This document shows positions 1 to 9,879 of a DNA stretch of 64,000 bases, piece by piece (position 1 is the stretch's first letter; each line of letters opens with the position of its first letter). This stretch comes from Niebla homalea (Eukaryota > Ascomycota > Lecanoromycetes > Lecanorales > Ramalinaceae), in NCBI GenBank assembly GCA_019925105.1, contig JAHGAU010000010.1:1054001-1118000 (forward strand), given 5' to 3'. A model generated the notes under the pieces. That model saw only the letters and a program-made list of their open reading frames with translations, did not search any database and was not told the origin of the DNA. A program made the translations under genes and the position numbers.

Positions 1-658
1 AGCTGATGACTTGACGCTTCAAATCGCCGTCAATGAATTCGAACAGTAGCACTTCTCCTTTGGGATCCTGAGTGTTACCGCTTCCTCCGCTGTCCCTCCC
101 ACTCAAGTCGAGCGATCGGAATTCCGTGGCCCTCCCATTTTTGATGCCATCCTCGTCGCCAAGTACGGCTACTTGCAAGGATTCTGCGTCAACAAAGGCA
201 AAATTGATTGCCCGCGGCACTAAAGCCTTGATCTTTGCAACATCATCAATCGACAGCTCACGTTTGATGTGGACTTCTACTGCTTTTCTAATGTTATCGA
301 AGGTCGTAGCAAAATGCTTACGCGTGCAGCAAAACGTATAGACAAGATTCAGAGCACGGTGTACCTGAGCCAATGCGGTGAAAACGGGCGGCCACGGGAT
401 TGTGGTCTCGACCATGGCTGATGAATCTCGCCGGAGTAAAGGAGGCTTATCACCAGATGCTGCTTGCTTTCTCGTCCGGCGTGGCTTTTTGCCACCGTCG
501 TGAGACTTGGTGGGAATGTTGATACGGCCATGGCTTTCCGGCCCCGCCTCTACAGAGGCATCGTTCTCAACAACAGCATCTGCATCGTTCATGGGCGACT
601 TTCGTTTCTCCCCGTGGATCGTTCGACTGGAAACAGTGGCAGCATTGATTTTAACCAT
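1..658 (-). CDS. HRQ1: HRQ1-like (RecQ4-family) DNA helicase, N-terminal part; continues beyond the left edge
   Basis: Reading leftward from ATG at 656-658, one frame is open for about 219 codons to the window edge with no intron. The start is the first ATG after an in-frame TGA about 100 bases upstream. Residues 1-75 are polar and basic (GKKPRRTRK). From about residue 88 comes a conserved block with VYTFCCTRKH, TFDNIRKAVEV, DDVAKIKALVP, INFAFVDAE and LLFEFIDGDLKR. From memory of the family, this matches the Cdt1-like region before the helicase core of fungal HRQ1 proteins. HRQ1 is a nuclear 3'-5' helicase with a role in DNA repair. The helicase motifs themselves lie outside the window, so the assignment rests on the N-terminal block. 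The coding DNA shows no RIP. Cdt1 itself is the main alternative. Confidence 0.68.
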   Translation of the reverse strand, partial: MVKINAATVSSRTIHGEKRKSPMNDADAVVENDASVEAGPESHGRINIPTKSHDGGKKPRRTRKQAASGDKPPLLRRDSSAMVETTIPWPPVFTALAQVHRALNLVYTFCCTRKHFATTFDNIRKAVEVHIKRELSIDDVAKIKALVPRAINFAFVDAESLQVAVLGDEDGIKNGRATEFRSLDLSGRDSGGSGNTQDPKGEVLLFEFIDGDLKRQVIS

Positions 659-949
659 GTTGAGAGGGCAGCTTTTTTGCTCATGATGCCAGGAAAGCAG
701 CAGCCGCTCGTTAGCTCCTACCTGACCCTGCACGATAGAATCATCGCGTTTACATCATTTGGGTTTCATAGTGTAAGCCGAAATGACAGTCGACCCGTAG
801 ACCATCGCTATGGACAAACTTGTCATTTTTTAACAGTTCTAACTACTCCGTATCTGCAAGATGACTCGGCATGTGGACTCGCAGATCGCAATCCGCCTGC
901 GTGGCTTTAGCGGCCCTCCCGCGTGGGGGCATCGTTCTACATTAAGGTA

Positions 950-1396
950 GAAGAGATGACCCCTCAACCGGACAGACCTACCAACCGGACACGCTAAACC
1001 CGATTTGGAATAATTTCTAATTTTTTTTTATTTCTTAGGCTTTAATCCACCTTTTACATCCTTATTAATATACGGATTACTAAGGTGCTGAAGGGCTTTG
1101 TGAGGGGCTTGGTGAAGGGCTTGGTGAAGGGCTTGGTGAAGGGCTTGGTGAAGGGCTTGGTGAAAGGTTTGGTAAAGGGCCTGGTGGACGTTTTGGTAAG
1201 GGCCCTGGTAAAGGGCTTGGTAAAAGGCCTGGTGAAGAGCATAGTAAAGGGTGAGGGTGAGGTTAAGGGTGAGAGTATCCAAATCCTAAGATGTAAAGGG
1301 TGGGTTGAAGACCAAAAAAAAAACATTAAGAATTGTTCCAAATCGGGCTTAGCGTGTCCAGTTGGTAGGTCTGTCCGCTTGGGAGGTCACCTCTTC
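950..1396. mobile_element. MITE-1: non-autonomous TA-flanked element with ~70-bp inverted repeats and internal minisatellite
   Basis: The arms at 950-1020 and about 1327-1396 are near-perfect inverted copies. Both begin GAAGAGRTGACC and contain two CCGGACA motifs. TA dinucleotides at 948-949 and 1397-1398 look like a TA target duplication, as in Tc1/mariner-type elements. There is no transposase; the centre is a 12-bp tandem repeat and A/T runs. Open frames across the element are products of the repeat. Its outer ends match the neighbouring MITE-2. Confidence 0.85.
1092..1247. repeat. 12-bp minisatellite, about 13 units, inside MITE-1
   Basis: The unit is AGGGCTTGGTGA. The left units are nearly identical and the right units diverge (for example AAGGCCTGGTGA, ACGTTTTGGTAA). 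Because the unit length is a multiple of three, several frames stay open and give fake repetitive peptides such as (GLVK)n. Confidence 0.93.
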
Positions 1397-1413
1397 TAGG
1401 TAGGTTACCTTTA

Positions 1414-1589
1414 GAAGGGGTGACCCCCAACCGGACAGTACAGATAATACGCACCCTGTGCTACATGTTGTGGCGTGAAGTGCCCTACCAGAGCCTAAGC
1501 TCCGGATGCTCCTCCAGGGATGGTGTCATGCGCATTCAGAACACCGGTACGGTATTATCTGTACTGTCCGGTTGGGGGGTCACCCCTTC
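1414..1589. mobile_element. MITE-2: 176-bp TA-flanked element sharing its ends with MITE-1
   Basis: The arms at 1414-1450 and 1552-1589 are inverted copies differing by one C. TA flanks sit at 1412-1413 and 1590-1591. The first part of the arm (GAAGGGGTGACCCCC, then AACCGGACAG) matches the ends of MITE-1; the inner parts differ. The two elements lie 17 bp apart and probably used the same transposase. No coding potential. Confidence 0.85.
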
Positions 1590-1591
1590 TA

Positions 1592-2097
1592 TTGTTCAAT
1601 GTTTTTTCAGCCCTGGCCGCTGGGCCGGGAATTAAAGTTCCGTTCGTCTGGCATCCTTGAGACCTCATTAGCCCCGTTGGTTCTCAGGGCATAGAGCAAT
1701 CGTTGCTGCCCGTCTAATGATACATCGACTTCTGCATATAGTTGCACAAGAGCCATGTCCGATATGAAAGTCGTACAAAGGTCTATCTAGCTCATACTCA
1801 TAGAAGTAGACGCCGCTTGATATTCGCCAGCCGTCTCCGTGGGCCTGGTGCCGGTGCAATCGATAGTCAAAAGTCCTACAAGATGTTAGATCGATCATTT
1901 GGAATAATTCGTTGCCCCCCTCTTCCAACTCCATTGTTTGCACTCGGCAGAATACGCCCATAATTCTGTGCACGAATTGCAGTGTTTCTTTCTTACATCC
2001 TGCACTAGCTCAATCCCCCCTTTCTTTCTTGAACATATCAAGGTCTGTATCGCTTTGCTGGGCCGGTGCATAGTCCCCAGCTGAGCCTACCTGCAAT
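1592..2097. other. Intergenic stretch, no gene recognised
   Basis: Ordinary base composition. It lies between MITE-2 and the 3' end of the transcription-factor pseudogene. Short open frames on both strands match nothing I recognise. It presumably holds the 3' untranslated region of the pseudogene. Confidence 0.5.
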
Positions 2098-4321
2098 TTA
2101 CTGGCCTGAGCAGCACTTGCGTGCGCAAAAAATACCCTGCATGTCCCGTTGCTTCTTGCTCCTCTGTTGAGGATCAATGTCACCTAGTCGATCTTCCAAA
2201 AGTGATCTGATACTGCGCACGACCGAAGGACATGCCTCCTTATTGGGAAGCCACCAATGATTGATCTCTGGAATGTTCCACAGGGCAGCCAGTTGGCGCC
2301 TGAATGTTGAGGGATATATGTAGCTAGTAGCATGTCAGAGACAGTGTGGGTATAAACAGTGTAACAGAACCCTTCCTCGGCGGTGTCAAGCACGTACCCT
2401 GATGCTTCGATCTTTGCCAACTTTCTGCGACACCATAACATGTGTCTCCCATCCTTTGGTAAGAACAGGCGGGCGACCCCTAGGCTAGCGTAGCCTTTCA
2501 AGATCGCCTCTGGTGCGATCTTAGGGGAACTCGATTGTCTCGAGAATTCGACCCAGCTCCAGTGCATAAGCAGGCAAGCTGGGTGGAGGGTATTCCGCCA
2601 GTGCCAAAGCTCTTTTGTATGCAAACATTGCCTGCATGGCCACGTTATCTGGCATCATGAAGTTGAACGTCTCCAGTGGACCCCGATATAGCCCACCAGG
2701 TTTGAAAGGACCTACACCATCGCCAGGCTCCTTCACTCTACCTTCGAAAGAGGTCACCTGGTACTGTTCGTCTCGAAAGACGGGATCGAGCGGATGATAC
2801 CAGGTATGAAGGTAGGCGGACAACGCACGGCCCCTCAAACCCCTCTGAATTTATATCATGCCTTGAATAACTCGAAAACAACATGGCCATGTCCGTGCAC
2901 ATGACGCGGTGGTCCGCGATTACCGCTTCAATCTTCTTATCGGTGTTCTTAGGGTCTTCCGAAGACAGTTCGTGGTAGCAGTCCGCAAGGGTTGAAACCA
3001 ATCTCTGCCGGCGGTAGTTTCATACCCTGACATTAGGCTACCAGTAAGATCAAATCTGAGGTACCACGCAAGGATCCTCTGATGGAGCTCGTCTTGCACC
3101 ATCGACAGAGGGGTATAGAGCTGGGAAAGCATGCGAAAGGCTGCTTGTTGATGACTCAACAAGCACCCAGTCTCCGAGATATTCCTACACCACGTCAGCG
3201 GTGGTACCGATCTCTGGGAGTCACGGCAGAGACCTCGAATGTTGCAGGTTAGAGGATAGTTAGGATTGTAGCATCCGTATGGGCCTCGCCATTTGCAAGA
3301 AAAAATCGCAACAGGGAGACTGACTTGTTATAGTATTCAAGAAAATCCCGAATCTGTCCCGTATGACTGCGCCTCACAGTCTGATGGAAAGCCGCAAAAC
3401 CGGCGACAGCGTAAAACAGAGGTTCGTAACTTTGCGCGTGCTCGATCAGAACCTCGTGAAGAAAATGATTGGCGTCATGCTTGAAGAAGTAATGATGAAA
3501 GCTCAGATCCGTCCTGTGATACTCTAGACAGATTTCCAAGCCTTCGCTCAAAGGTGTCTGCGGCTCCCTCGCCCACGAGCCCGCCTTCGAACTTTGCAAT
3601 CTCTTTGACTGCGCCCCCAAGCTCGAAGATGCGGATTGATCTAGGTGCGCAGGTAGCCTTGATGGAGATGCTCCATCTTCATCTAGATCAGGCTCCTAGC
3701 CCGATGTGTCGTTGGACAAGACTCTTCTTGCATCCACCAACGGGTGGCCTTCCGACTGCGTTGAGCTTTGAGATGTGGCGGGACGCGTTGTCACATGCAG
3801 GGTCAGGTCATCGGACGGACGACTATCGTCCTCGCCACTACTTTCTTCTGGAGAGGGGAAGTCTACGTTAGGTTGGCAGGTTGAAAAAGGACCATGCTCA
3901 GCGATGTCAGATTGCCTGTGGCGAGGACGGTGCTCTGGGTAGGTGCAGTCCCGGTTCCCCTTCCTACATCGCTCGCAGACCGGATGCTGCTCGTCACACT
4001 TGACTCTTTGGCTCCGACAAGTACTGCTCATCACTCTTAGAGGGGAAACAGCACAACGCGATCATACTGTACGTACTAACAACCGTTCCTAGTTCGACGA
4101 TGTTTGATACGATCACTCGCTGACGAGGGGCGCTTCCTCGCAGCCAATTGCCATTGGCTTTTCATCTCTGGCTGAGGACCTTGCGATTCCGGCTTGATGG
4201 CGCGCAAGGTCTCGTCAGAAAAAGGGCGGTCATCCGAGCTGTAAGATTGGCATGTCAGATTAACGTCTCCGGGCTCTCCATTCTGAGAATAGAAGGATGG
4301 AGTCTCGTTATTCATGGCCAT
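2098..4321 (-). pseudogene. Zn2Cys6 fungal transcription factor, degenerate (fungal_trans_2 type)
   Basis: Four exons are traceable: 4321-4077, 4023-3234, 3184-2398 and 2299-2098. Introns have GTACGT...CAG, GTCTCT...TAG (branch site CTGAC) and GTACGT...CAG borders. Splicing at 4077/4023 restores a C-x2-C-x6-C-x6-C-x2-C-x6-C binuclear zinc cluster (CYTCRSQRVKC, then CERC). The rest follows the usual order of fungal C6 factors: SWARxPxxPLSE, EYHRT, YFFKHDANxFLH, EYLGDW, WYLRFDLTGSLMSGYET, YRGPLETFNFMM, ALELGRILETIEF, FLPKDGRHMLWCRRK and a C-terminal PEINHWWLPN. Lesions: TAG at 3696-3698; TAA at 3249-3251 where the family has Gln; frameshifts near 3163, 2990, 2832 and 2522. Both stops fit C to T at CpA. 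The lesion number makes a pseudogene likelier than assembly error. The frames stay alignable, so the damage is fairly recent. Confidence 0.85.
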
Positions 4322-6781
4322 AACATTAGCCTTGAAGATGTATCAGGCCTCATACTTGGTCGAGTTTGTCCCTCCTCGCATGGTCACAGTCACCAAAAAT
4401 CCGCTGCTGGCGCAAGTGCCCCCATGGGCCACAATGTTGGTTGTAGGCCCTTGACGGTTGTTTCATCCAATGTGAACTCGAGCTCATCCGAGAAAAATCC
4501 ATGCCCAGCATGTGATGAGATAGAGTAGGGGCATCATAAAATGAGAACTTGGGTGGTGAAGACGACTTTCGAAGCTTGTATGAAGCAACTAGTTGTGAGG
4601 AGAAGCACGGGCAAGAGCCTTCTGAACGACCCTTGTGATAAGGGGACGAGAACTTTCTTTGCTCACTCGAAAATTGTTTGAGTAGCCAAAGCGAAATGCA
4701 TAACTGGGGTTGATCGGAGCCAGCAATATCCAAAATGCCACGATCACCCACGCTAGTTAGCAAGGATGATGGCGGCAGTAGTAGTTCGTGGTGCAAGTGA
4801 TAGGAATCATTAATTGTGCCTGACTGAGCAGGGTCTGTAGGTAGCTGTCAAAGGCCGCTAGCTTGTGTTAGTAAATGAGGCTACCCCCGACAGCTCGACC
4901 ATACGGCCGTCGGACATAACACCATTAGTAGCTATCATCCATGGCCTCGCAAAAAGACCAAGATATCGAGGACGAATTAGGCTAGGATTAAGCTTTACAC
5001 GATACAAGCATCGTCCACTAAGCTCCGCGGCATTGGAGCTAGATATACGATGGAGATTGGAGAGTCGTCCTAAACGCCCCTGGTCATCTACGTACGCGTT
5101 TCAAGTTATCTGCGAATGCTTGGCATTTCTCCTTTAGCACCCTCACCACATAGATCACCATAGAAATGTCGCATTGCTCGACTATTAGCTTCATAAATTT
5201 TAATATATGACTAGTTGGATCTAGATATTATATTAATTGCTTAATATTATAGTCATAAAATACTCCGCGTATTACTTAACCTCTTTATATAGTCCGACCT
5301 AGTGACAAGTGGCCTTGCTCCCATGCTCGGCCTACTTGCCCCATGAGGACTAGCTCCCAGGGGGTCTTGGCGCACACACCTACCATGCACCACCTGTATC
5401 ATAGCTACCTTCATAGCTATTATTCATTCATTATTAGGACCTACCTACTCCAGTACCCTGACACCTAGAGGCTCTTACTTAAAGGCTTAAAGCCATTTAT
5501 TAAGCCTTAGCTTTATAATTCTAGCGTAATGAAGTAGCGTATCTCTTTATTATTAATAACGGCCTAAATAAAAAGATAAGACCAGTCAGTATTAAGAACC
5601 AAGGGATATAAATGAAGAATTATTGGTTTTATGAAATTTCAGTAACTGGTGGTTGAGTAATGCCAGGTATATATGGTGATTCGTATGTAGGAAGTGCAAA
5701 ATGAGAAATGCCAAGCATTCGCAGATAACTTGCGTCGCGTAGATCCTTCGTCATTGGCCAACACCGGCGTGAGCACCCGTATATCTGTACGGAGTCAACA
5801 ATTACCAAGTTACTCTGGTGTTGTCTCATGATTGCGCCCAATAATGCGGTCACGTCATATTTAGTGATCCACTATTGGTTCATCTATTCCTTTGAGGGAC
5901 CTAGTCATTGAGCTGCTATTCAGCGATGTCCTTCTTTCGCCGCATCTTTGATCCTCTCCAATATACTAGTTACTGAAGACCGGTTGATGACTTTGAGGAA
6001 AACTCGATTCGGTCGTCTAAATTTCGATTGACATGAGTACGGTAGAGAGACAGCCTTCATTCAGGGTCCAATCTATACAAGCACACTTTACCGCGGTGAC
6101 TCGTAATTTCAATAACCTCACGCTTTGCATGTAGATACCAAGAGACCGTCTCCCGAAGGTGAATTGGTGACAGGCAGTCCCTCGGGAGAAGCGGCGCCAT
6201 TGATCAAAGGTCGGCCAGATCTAATATTGCTAGGTAGTACTGTCTTGTGTGTCTTGGGAAACCTAGTCTTGAGACTTGACCTATATGGGGCTAGGCTTGT
6301 GCCTGAGAGAAGGTGATCTTGACGATGACCAGTGCTCTTGGTCGCAACTCTTTAAGTTGAACTGAAACATTAGACTCCGCGCTTGGGTATGTGCTGCCAT
6401 GGGTCAATGTGATATTTACTTTAATTGCCTTTAAAGAGTATGGGATCTCTGGTGCTCTAGGAAGTGACTTGACTCCAACCGCCCTTCCATCGATGAATCT
6501 GAACCGCCACGCTGTTCACATAAGCTCCATGAAAGTTTCTCATCACCCGGTCAGTCTCTAGACTTGTCTGACAGATAAGTTGACGTTGCGTATAGGCTGG
6601 ATTCGAATTGGAGCCTGGTTCTGGGAATGTCAGGAAGCCTGGCTCTCTGCACATAAGGTCTATGTTGCTAAACATTGACACAGATGCGATGAATCGTGTC
6701 GTTGCGATAAGCGCTAAATATGGCCTGCTGCCATCCCTGAGCGAACTTTCAGCCTCAAGAGGTCGAATTCACTTGCCACAA
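4322..6781. other. 2.5-kb intergenic region with an AT-rich patch; no gene recognised
   Basis: Mostly balanced composition, with an AT-rich patch at about 5190-5640 that may be an old decayed repeat. Short open frames (plus 4865-5137 and 6125-6316, minus 5629-5853 and about 6457-6770) match no family I know. The frame at 6457-6770 follows the RRN11-like stop directly and could be a decayed tail of that gene. The part next to 4321 would have held the promoter of the transcription-factor pseudogene. An inverted repeat brackets the AT-rich patch. Confidence 0.5.
5089..5740. repeat. Inverted repeat: ~50-bp arms bracketing an AT-rich ~550-bp centre
   Basis: The left arm (about 5089-5140) and right arm (about 5690-5740) are inverted copies with a core containing AAGTTATCTGCGAATGCTTG that is identical in both. 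The flanking parts match with small gaps. The enclosed sequence is AT-rich and has no coding frame. It could be a fold-back element or an inverted segmental duplication. No clear target duplication was found. Confidence 0.65.
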
Positions 6782-7963
6782 TCAACCCCGCCTATTTTGA
6801 AAGGGTCTTTCATCCCCTGAGAGGTCAGCGATCCATAGATCGATCATCTCTTTCAAACGCCAGAAACAGGGGCTATCTGAAAATATTGGAGACGATAGTA
6901 GATCGCCCAACCGTCGAGAAAGCTCATTTGCTAGTACCGTTGAAGATTCATGATCATCAATTGGGTCTTGAAGTCTGTCTCAGCCATTCGACTACGAAGA
7001 GCACAATGCGATGAATGGAAAGTCAAAGCAAGTACTCACCTGGAACGCCATCTTCCACGGTTGAGCATTCAACAATGGAGCGTATCCAAAGGCTGAACAT
7101 AGCCAAATAGAAATCCGTTGGACCAGGCCCGTGAGGAACAGCCTTTCGATAAGAATGTTGAAGAATAAGTCTTTCGATATACGTTCTTGCCTTAGTAGAT
7201 GAATCTACGTCGAGCCGGCTTCGTTGAGGCCGTCCACCCCGTTGGCCAACTTTCCAATTCCTTCCATGTGACTGAAGCAGGACCTCGGCCCCAACTCCCC
7301 ATCTACCTCCTGTGCGAAGGTCAAAGGACTGTCCATTCATCTCTGCTCTGATTAGAAAAGCCCAAGCTCTCCCAGCACGCTGAAATTCTTGGTCAAGAAT
7401 CGAACGGTGTAGCACCGCAATGATCGAGTTCAGATGCTGCTGTCGAAGACTGGTCCTCCACATTTGGGGCTTGCTCTTCACTGCATTAGTGTGCAGCTCG
7501 AGAAGCTCTTGTTCTTGATATCTGGCTGACTCATTGCACGGACGTAATAGGAGATTAGGAAACCGTGATTCACATACCTTACCTTTGCCAGAGGCTGACT
7601 CGCGAATGATTTCTTCGACCGACTCATCACTGTTTGGCCCTACTTTCTCAAAGCCAGAGATCAGTTTACGCTTTGCCGACAATCCCGATGATAGTTGCGA
7701 AAGATTATCGGGTGCAGCAGTGCCTGGACCGAACGCTGGAAAGAAGTGGGATGGAGAGGACATTGAGTTGATATTGGCTGCACTAATCTGGTCCTCAATG
7801 TTTCTGATACGACCTCTCAGCTGGATGTGAAGAGTGATGTCTAATCGGCGTTCCAACTGTTCGAACAGATATAGCCAATGTTCTGGAGAAGCATGAAGAC
7901 GCGAAACGTAAAGTCCAGGAGTCAATGGTGGAGAGACCCGAAATGGAGGGGTGTCAGGGAGTC
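6782..7963 (-). CDS. RRN11: RRN11-like RNA polymerase I transcription initiation factor, 5' end lost to transposon insertion
   Basis: The upper exon (7963 down to about 7035) is open throughout. It carries LRQQHLNSIIAVLHRSIL, FQRAGRAWAFLIRAEMNG, DLRTGGRWGVGAEVLL, ERLILQHSYRKAVP and FYLAMFSLWIRSI, which I recognise as the core of fungal Rrn11, the TAF-like subunit of the Pol I core factor on rDNA promoters. A lower exon (about 6974-6782) continues with LSRRLGDLLSSPIFSDS and MIDLWIADL and ends in TGA. The joining intron is ambiguous: GTACTT...CAG (7034-6975) or GTGAGT...GAG (7039-6979); both keep the frame. Upstream, an intron with GTACGT donor at 8021 and TAG acceptor at 7964 implies an earlier exon, but only four bases remain (8022-8025) before the TA flank of the transposon stack. 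No start codon is available, so this copy should be dead or truncated. Confidence 0.8.
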
Positions 7964-8027
7964 CTACGAACAGAGAACACAATGAAACGAATTAGTCAGC
8001 AGGATATGTTAGATTACGTACCGAGTA

Positions 8028-8544
8028 CGGAGGTCCGCACTAAAAGTCCTGGACAGCTCTAAGGACCCGAGCTTGTTGTATTAATTGCGGGAGGTATTAT
8101 TCGAAACGCTGAAAGGTAAGATGGACTTATGAGCGGCCTACCCCTGGTAGTCCCTTAAGAAGCCCTGAGAAGACTCGCTACGGAAAATAACACTAAAAGT
8201 CCTGGATAGCCTGTAGTTTAGGTTGATCGGGTAAGTTACAAGCAGCTCCGGGGGCCCCTGGCCTAAGGAAAGACCCCCGGAAATAAGACTCAGGCCCACG
8301 TATTAGGGATATGCTTTGGGCATTATCGCCTAAATAGCAGGGCCCCCTAAGTTAGGATTTTAGCGCTGTCCAGGACTTTTAGTGTCATCTTCCGTACAAT
8401 AGTAAGGCATTAGGGTTCCGTCTTTAGGGGCTTGCTCCCGGGCCTGATTTAATCATACTGTAGAGAATTTAAGAATACAAGTTAGAATTAACAACGATGA
8501 ATACGAGTCTGAGCGCTGTCCAGGACTTTTAGTGAGGACTTCCG
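8028..8544. mobile_element. MITE-3: TA-flanked element inserted in the RRN11-like 5' exon, itself carrying a nested element
   Basis: The ends are inverted copies of CGGARGTCCNCACTAAAAGT followed by CCTGGACAGC (8028-8058 and about 8514-8544). TA flanks are at 8026-8027 and 8545-8546. About 300 bp without the nested element at 8181-8394. Composition is normal and no coding frame is present. Confidence 0.82.
8181..8394. mobile_element. MITE-3b: 214-bp element of the same family nested inside MITE-3
   Basis: The ends (CGGAARATRACACTAAAAGT and inverse) share ACACTAAAAGTCCTGGAYAGC with the outer element. TA sits at 8179-8180 and 8395-8396. The right end is close to the outer consensus; the left differs by CA to TA type changes. 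Non-coding. Confidence 0.8.
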
Positions 8545-8548
8545 TATA

Positions 8549-8717
8549 TCGTCGAGCCCATTTCAAGTGGCCACCGCGCTAAAAAATTGTCGATTTTCAG
8601 GCTTTTTTTATATGAGTAATTTTGGTTTTTGATTGAAAAAGTTTGAACCCAAAAATACTCATACAAAAAAAAGGTGCATACTCTTAGCGCTGTGGCCACT
8701 TGAAATGGATTCGACGA
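8549..8717. mobile_element. MITE-4: 169-bp element with the same outermost ends as the Tc1/mariner element T4
   Basis: The arms of about 35 bp (8549-8583 and 8683-8717) are inverted copies: TCGTCGARYCC, then ATTTCAAGTGGCCAC. TA flanks are at 8547-8548 and 8718-8719. The first 11 bases (TCGTCGAATCC in the right arm) are identical to the ends of the adjoining T4 element, which suggests it was moved by that transposase. Its open frame (8633-8836) spans two elements and is not a gene. Confidence 0.82.
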
Positions 8718-8721
8718 TATA

Positions 8722-8828
8722 TCGTCGAATCCAAAATATAGGTCTCCCGGCGCTAGTAAGCGGACTATATACCTACTTTTTGGTAAGAATTATGCTTACC
8801 CCCGCCGGCAGCTATTTTTTACAATTTA
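8722..8828 (+). repeat. Left terminal inverted repeat of T4
   Basis: Begins TCGTCGAATCCAAAATATA and includes CTCCCGGCGCTAG and CCCCCGCCGGCAGC. It pairs with 44602-44708. Relative to the right arm it carries at least six TA-for-CA/TG changes, the RIP signature. Confidence 0.9.
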
Positions 8829-9060
8829 TAGAATAAATAGCTTTTTAAAGCCTATTATATAGCTTAAATAGGTAATTAAGAATATTATAAAATATAATTC
8901 GCCACTTAAGGCTTATTTATTATTATTACTTTTATCGCCGCTCTTAAGCTGCTTATCCTTATTACTCTTATAGTCTTTTTAAGCCTTATTACCTTGAATC
9001 CTTATATTACCGTCGCTATAAATTAATAACCGATTAATAAATAGCTTAAATTATAATATA

Positions 9061-9724
9061 AATAAGATTTTAAGTAAGGAAGGGGTAATAAGTAAATCGT
9101 AAAGTACCGGGGCCTTAAACTACGTATTATTATTCGCTACTGCCAAATATATAAAGAAACGGGTAATATATATATATCTTTAATACTTAAACCCGGCCGG
9201 CTTAAGGCTATCCTTAAATACGTAGCCCTTTTTATTAAGTAATACTTAAATATAAATCCGGATATTTACTTAATTAAAATCTATTAAGTCCTCTTTAATA
9301 AGTTTAATATCGAAGCCTTTAATTAAACGATCGGTTATTATATACTTTAAGACCTGAATATTATAAGGAAGAAAATTAAACGTATTACCGTTAAGAAGGA
9401 CTTAAAATTAAAAGGTTAATTCTATATATAAATAACTTAATATAAACCTTATAAACTTATTTTCCTTAATAAAATAATAAGTAATAAGCGGATAGTTAAT
9501 CAATATTATAAATAAACCTTAAAAAATATAACTTATAAGAAAATATAATTACTTAAAAAATTAAAGAAATAAAGTATATTCCCGGCTTATATTATAAGTT
9601 ATTATATTATATATAAGATCTATTAAGGTTCCTTTATATAGGCTTTCTTTAATATATTTATAATTAAAAAGCTCCTTTTAAAGTATATTAATTATAAAAA
9701 AGGGTAATAATCCGTCTTAATAAT
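9061..9724 (+). pseudogene. T4 Tc1/mariner transposase, N-terminal part (RIP-decayed)
   Basis: One plus-strand frame, open except for stops explained by C to T or G to A, shows an IS630/Tc1 layout. A helix-turn-helix region comes first (YCQIYKETG, then KPGRLKAILKYVALFI). Next is the linker (NPDIYLIKI, RKKIKRITVKKDLK) and then YKPYKLIFLNE at the first catalytic Asp position, where GAC/GAT has become AAT (Asn). The frame ends SVLII exactly at the E1 insertion. Family Tc1/mariner transposases bind the inverted repeats and cut at TA. The initiating ATG cannot be placed. Confidence 0.75.
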
Positions 9725-9879
9725 TGTTGGTGTATGGACCAAAAAGTGTAATAATGTATAAATGATGATTCTACCTGAATGCAGATGGGATCCTAAGGAT
9801 TATCTGTCCTTTACGTATAAGAGTATCCTATATTTATAAATGCTCCCGCGTGTCCTTTATATTATATATGTATATAATA
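9725..9879 (-). repeat. Left (3') LTR of E1
   Basis: TGTTGGTGTATGGACC at the outer end, RIP-altered TATATAATA at the inner end. The outer half is much less mutated than the inner half. It matches 41341-41495 and the E2 LTRs. Confidence 0.85.

Noticed and set aside
464..910. 148-codon plus-strand frame
   Set aside because: Antisense to, and upstream of, the HRQ1-like coding frame. The conserved protein pattern is on the minus strand.
1028..1399. Three overlapping open frames giving repetitive peptides such as (GLVK)n or (FTKP)n
   Set aside because: They are readings of the 12-bp minisatellite, whose unit length is a multiple of three. No start context, no conservation pattern, and they lie inside an inverted-repeat element.
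3650..3760. A 42-bp intron removing the TAG at 3696-3698
   Set aside because: A GT...CTAG pair of that length keeps the frame, but it is shorter than the other introns here and has no good branch site. With five other lesions in the gene, a stop mutation is simpler.
4865..5137. 90-codon plus-strand frame in the intergenic region
   Set aside because: No recognisable pattern, and its end overlaps the inverted-repeat arm. Treated as chance.
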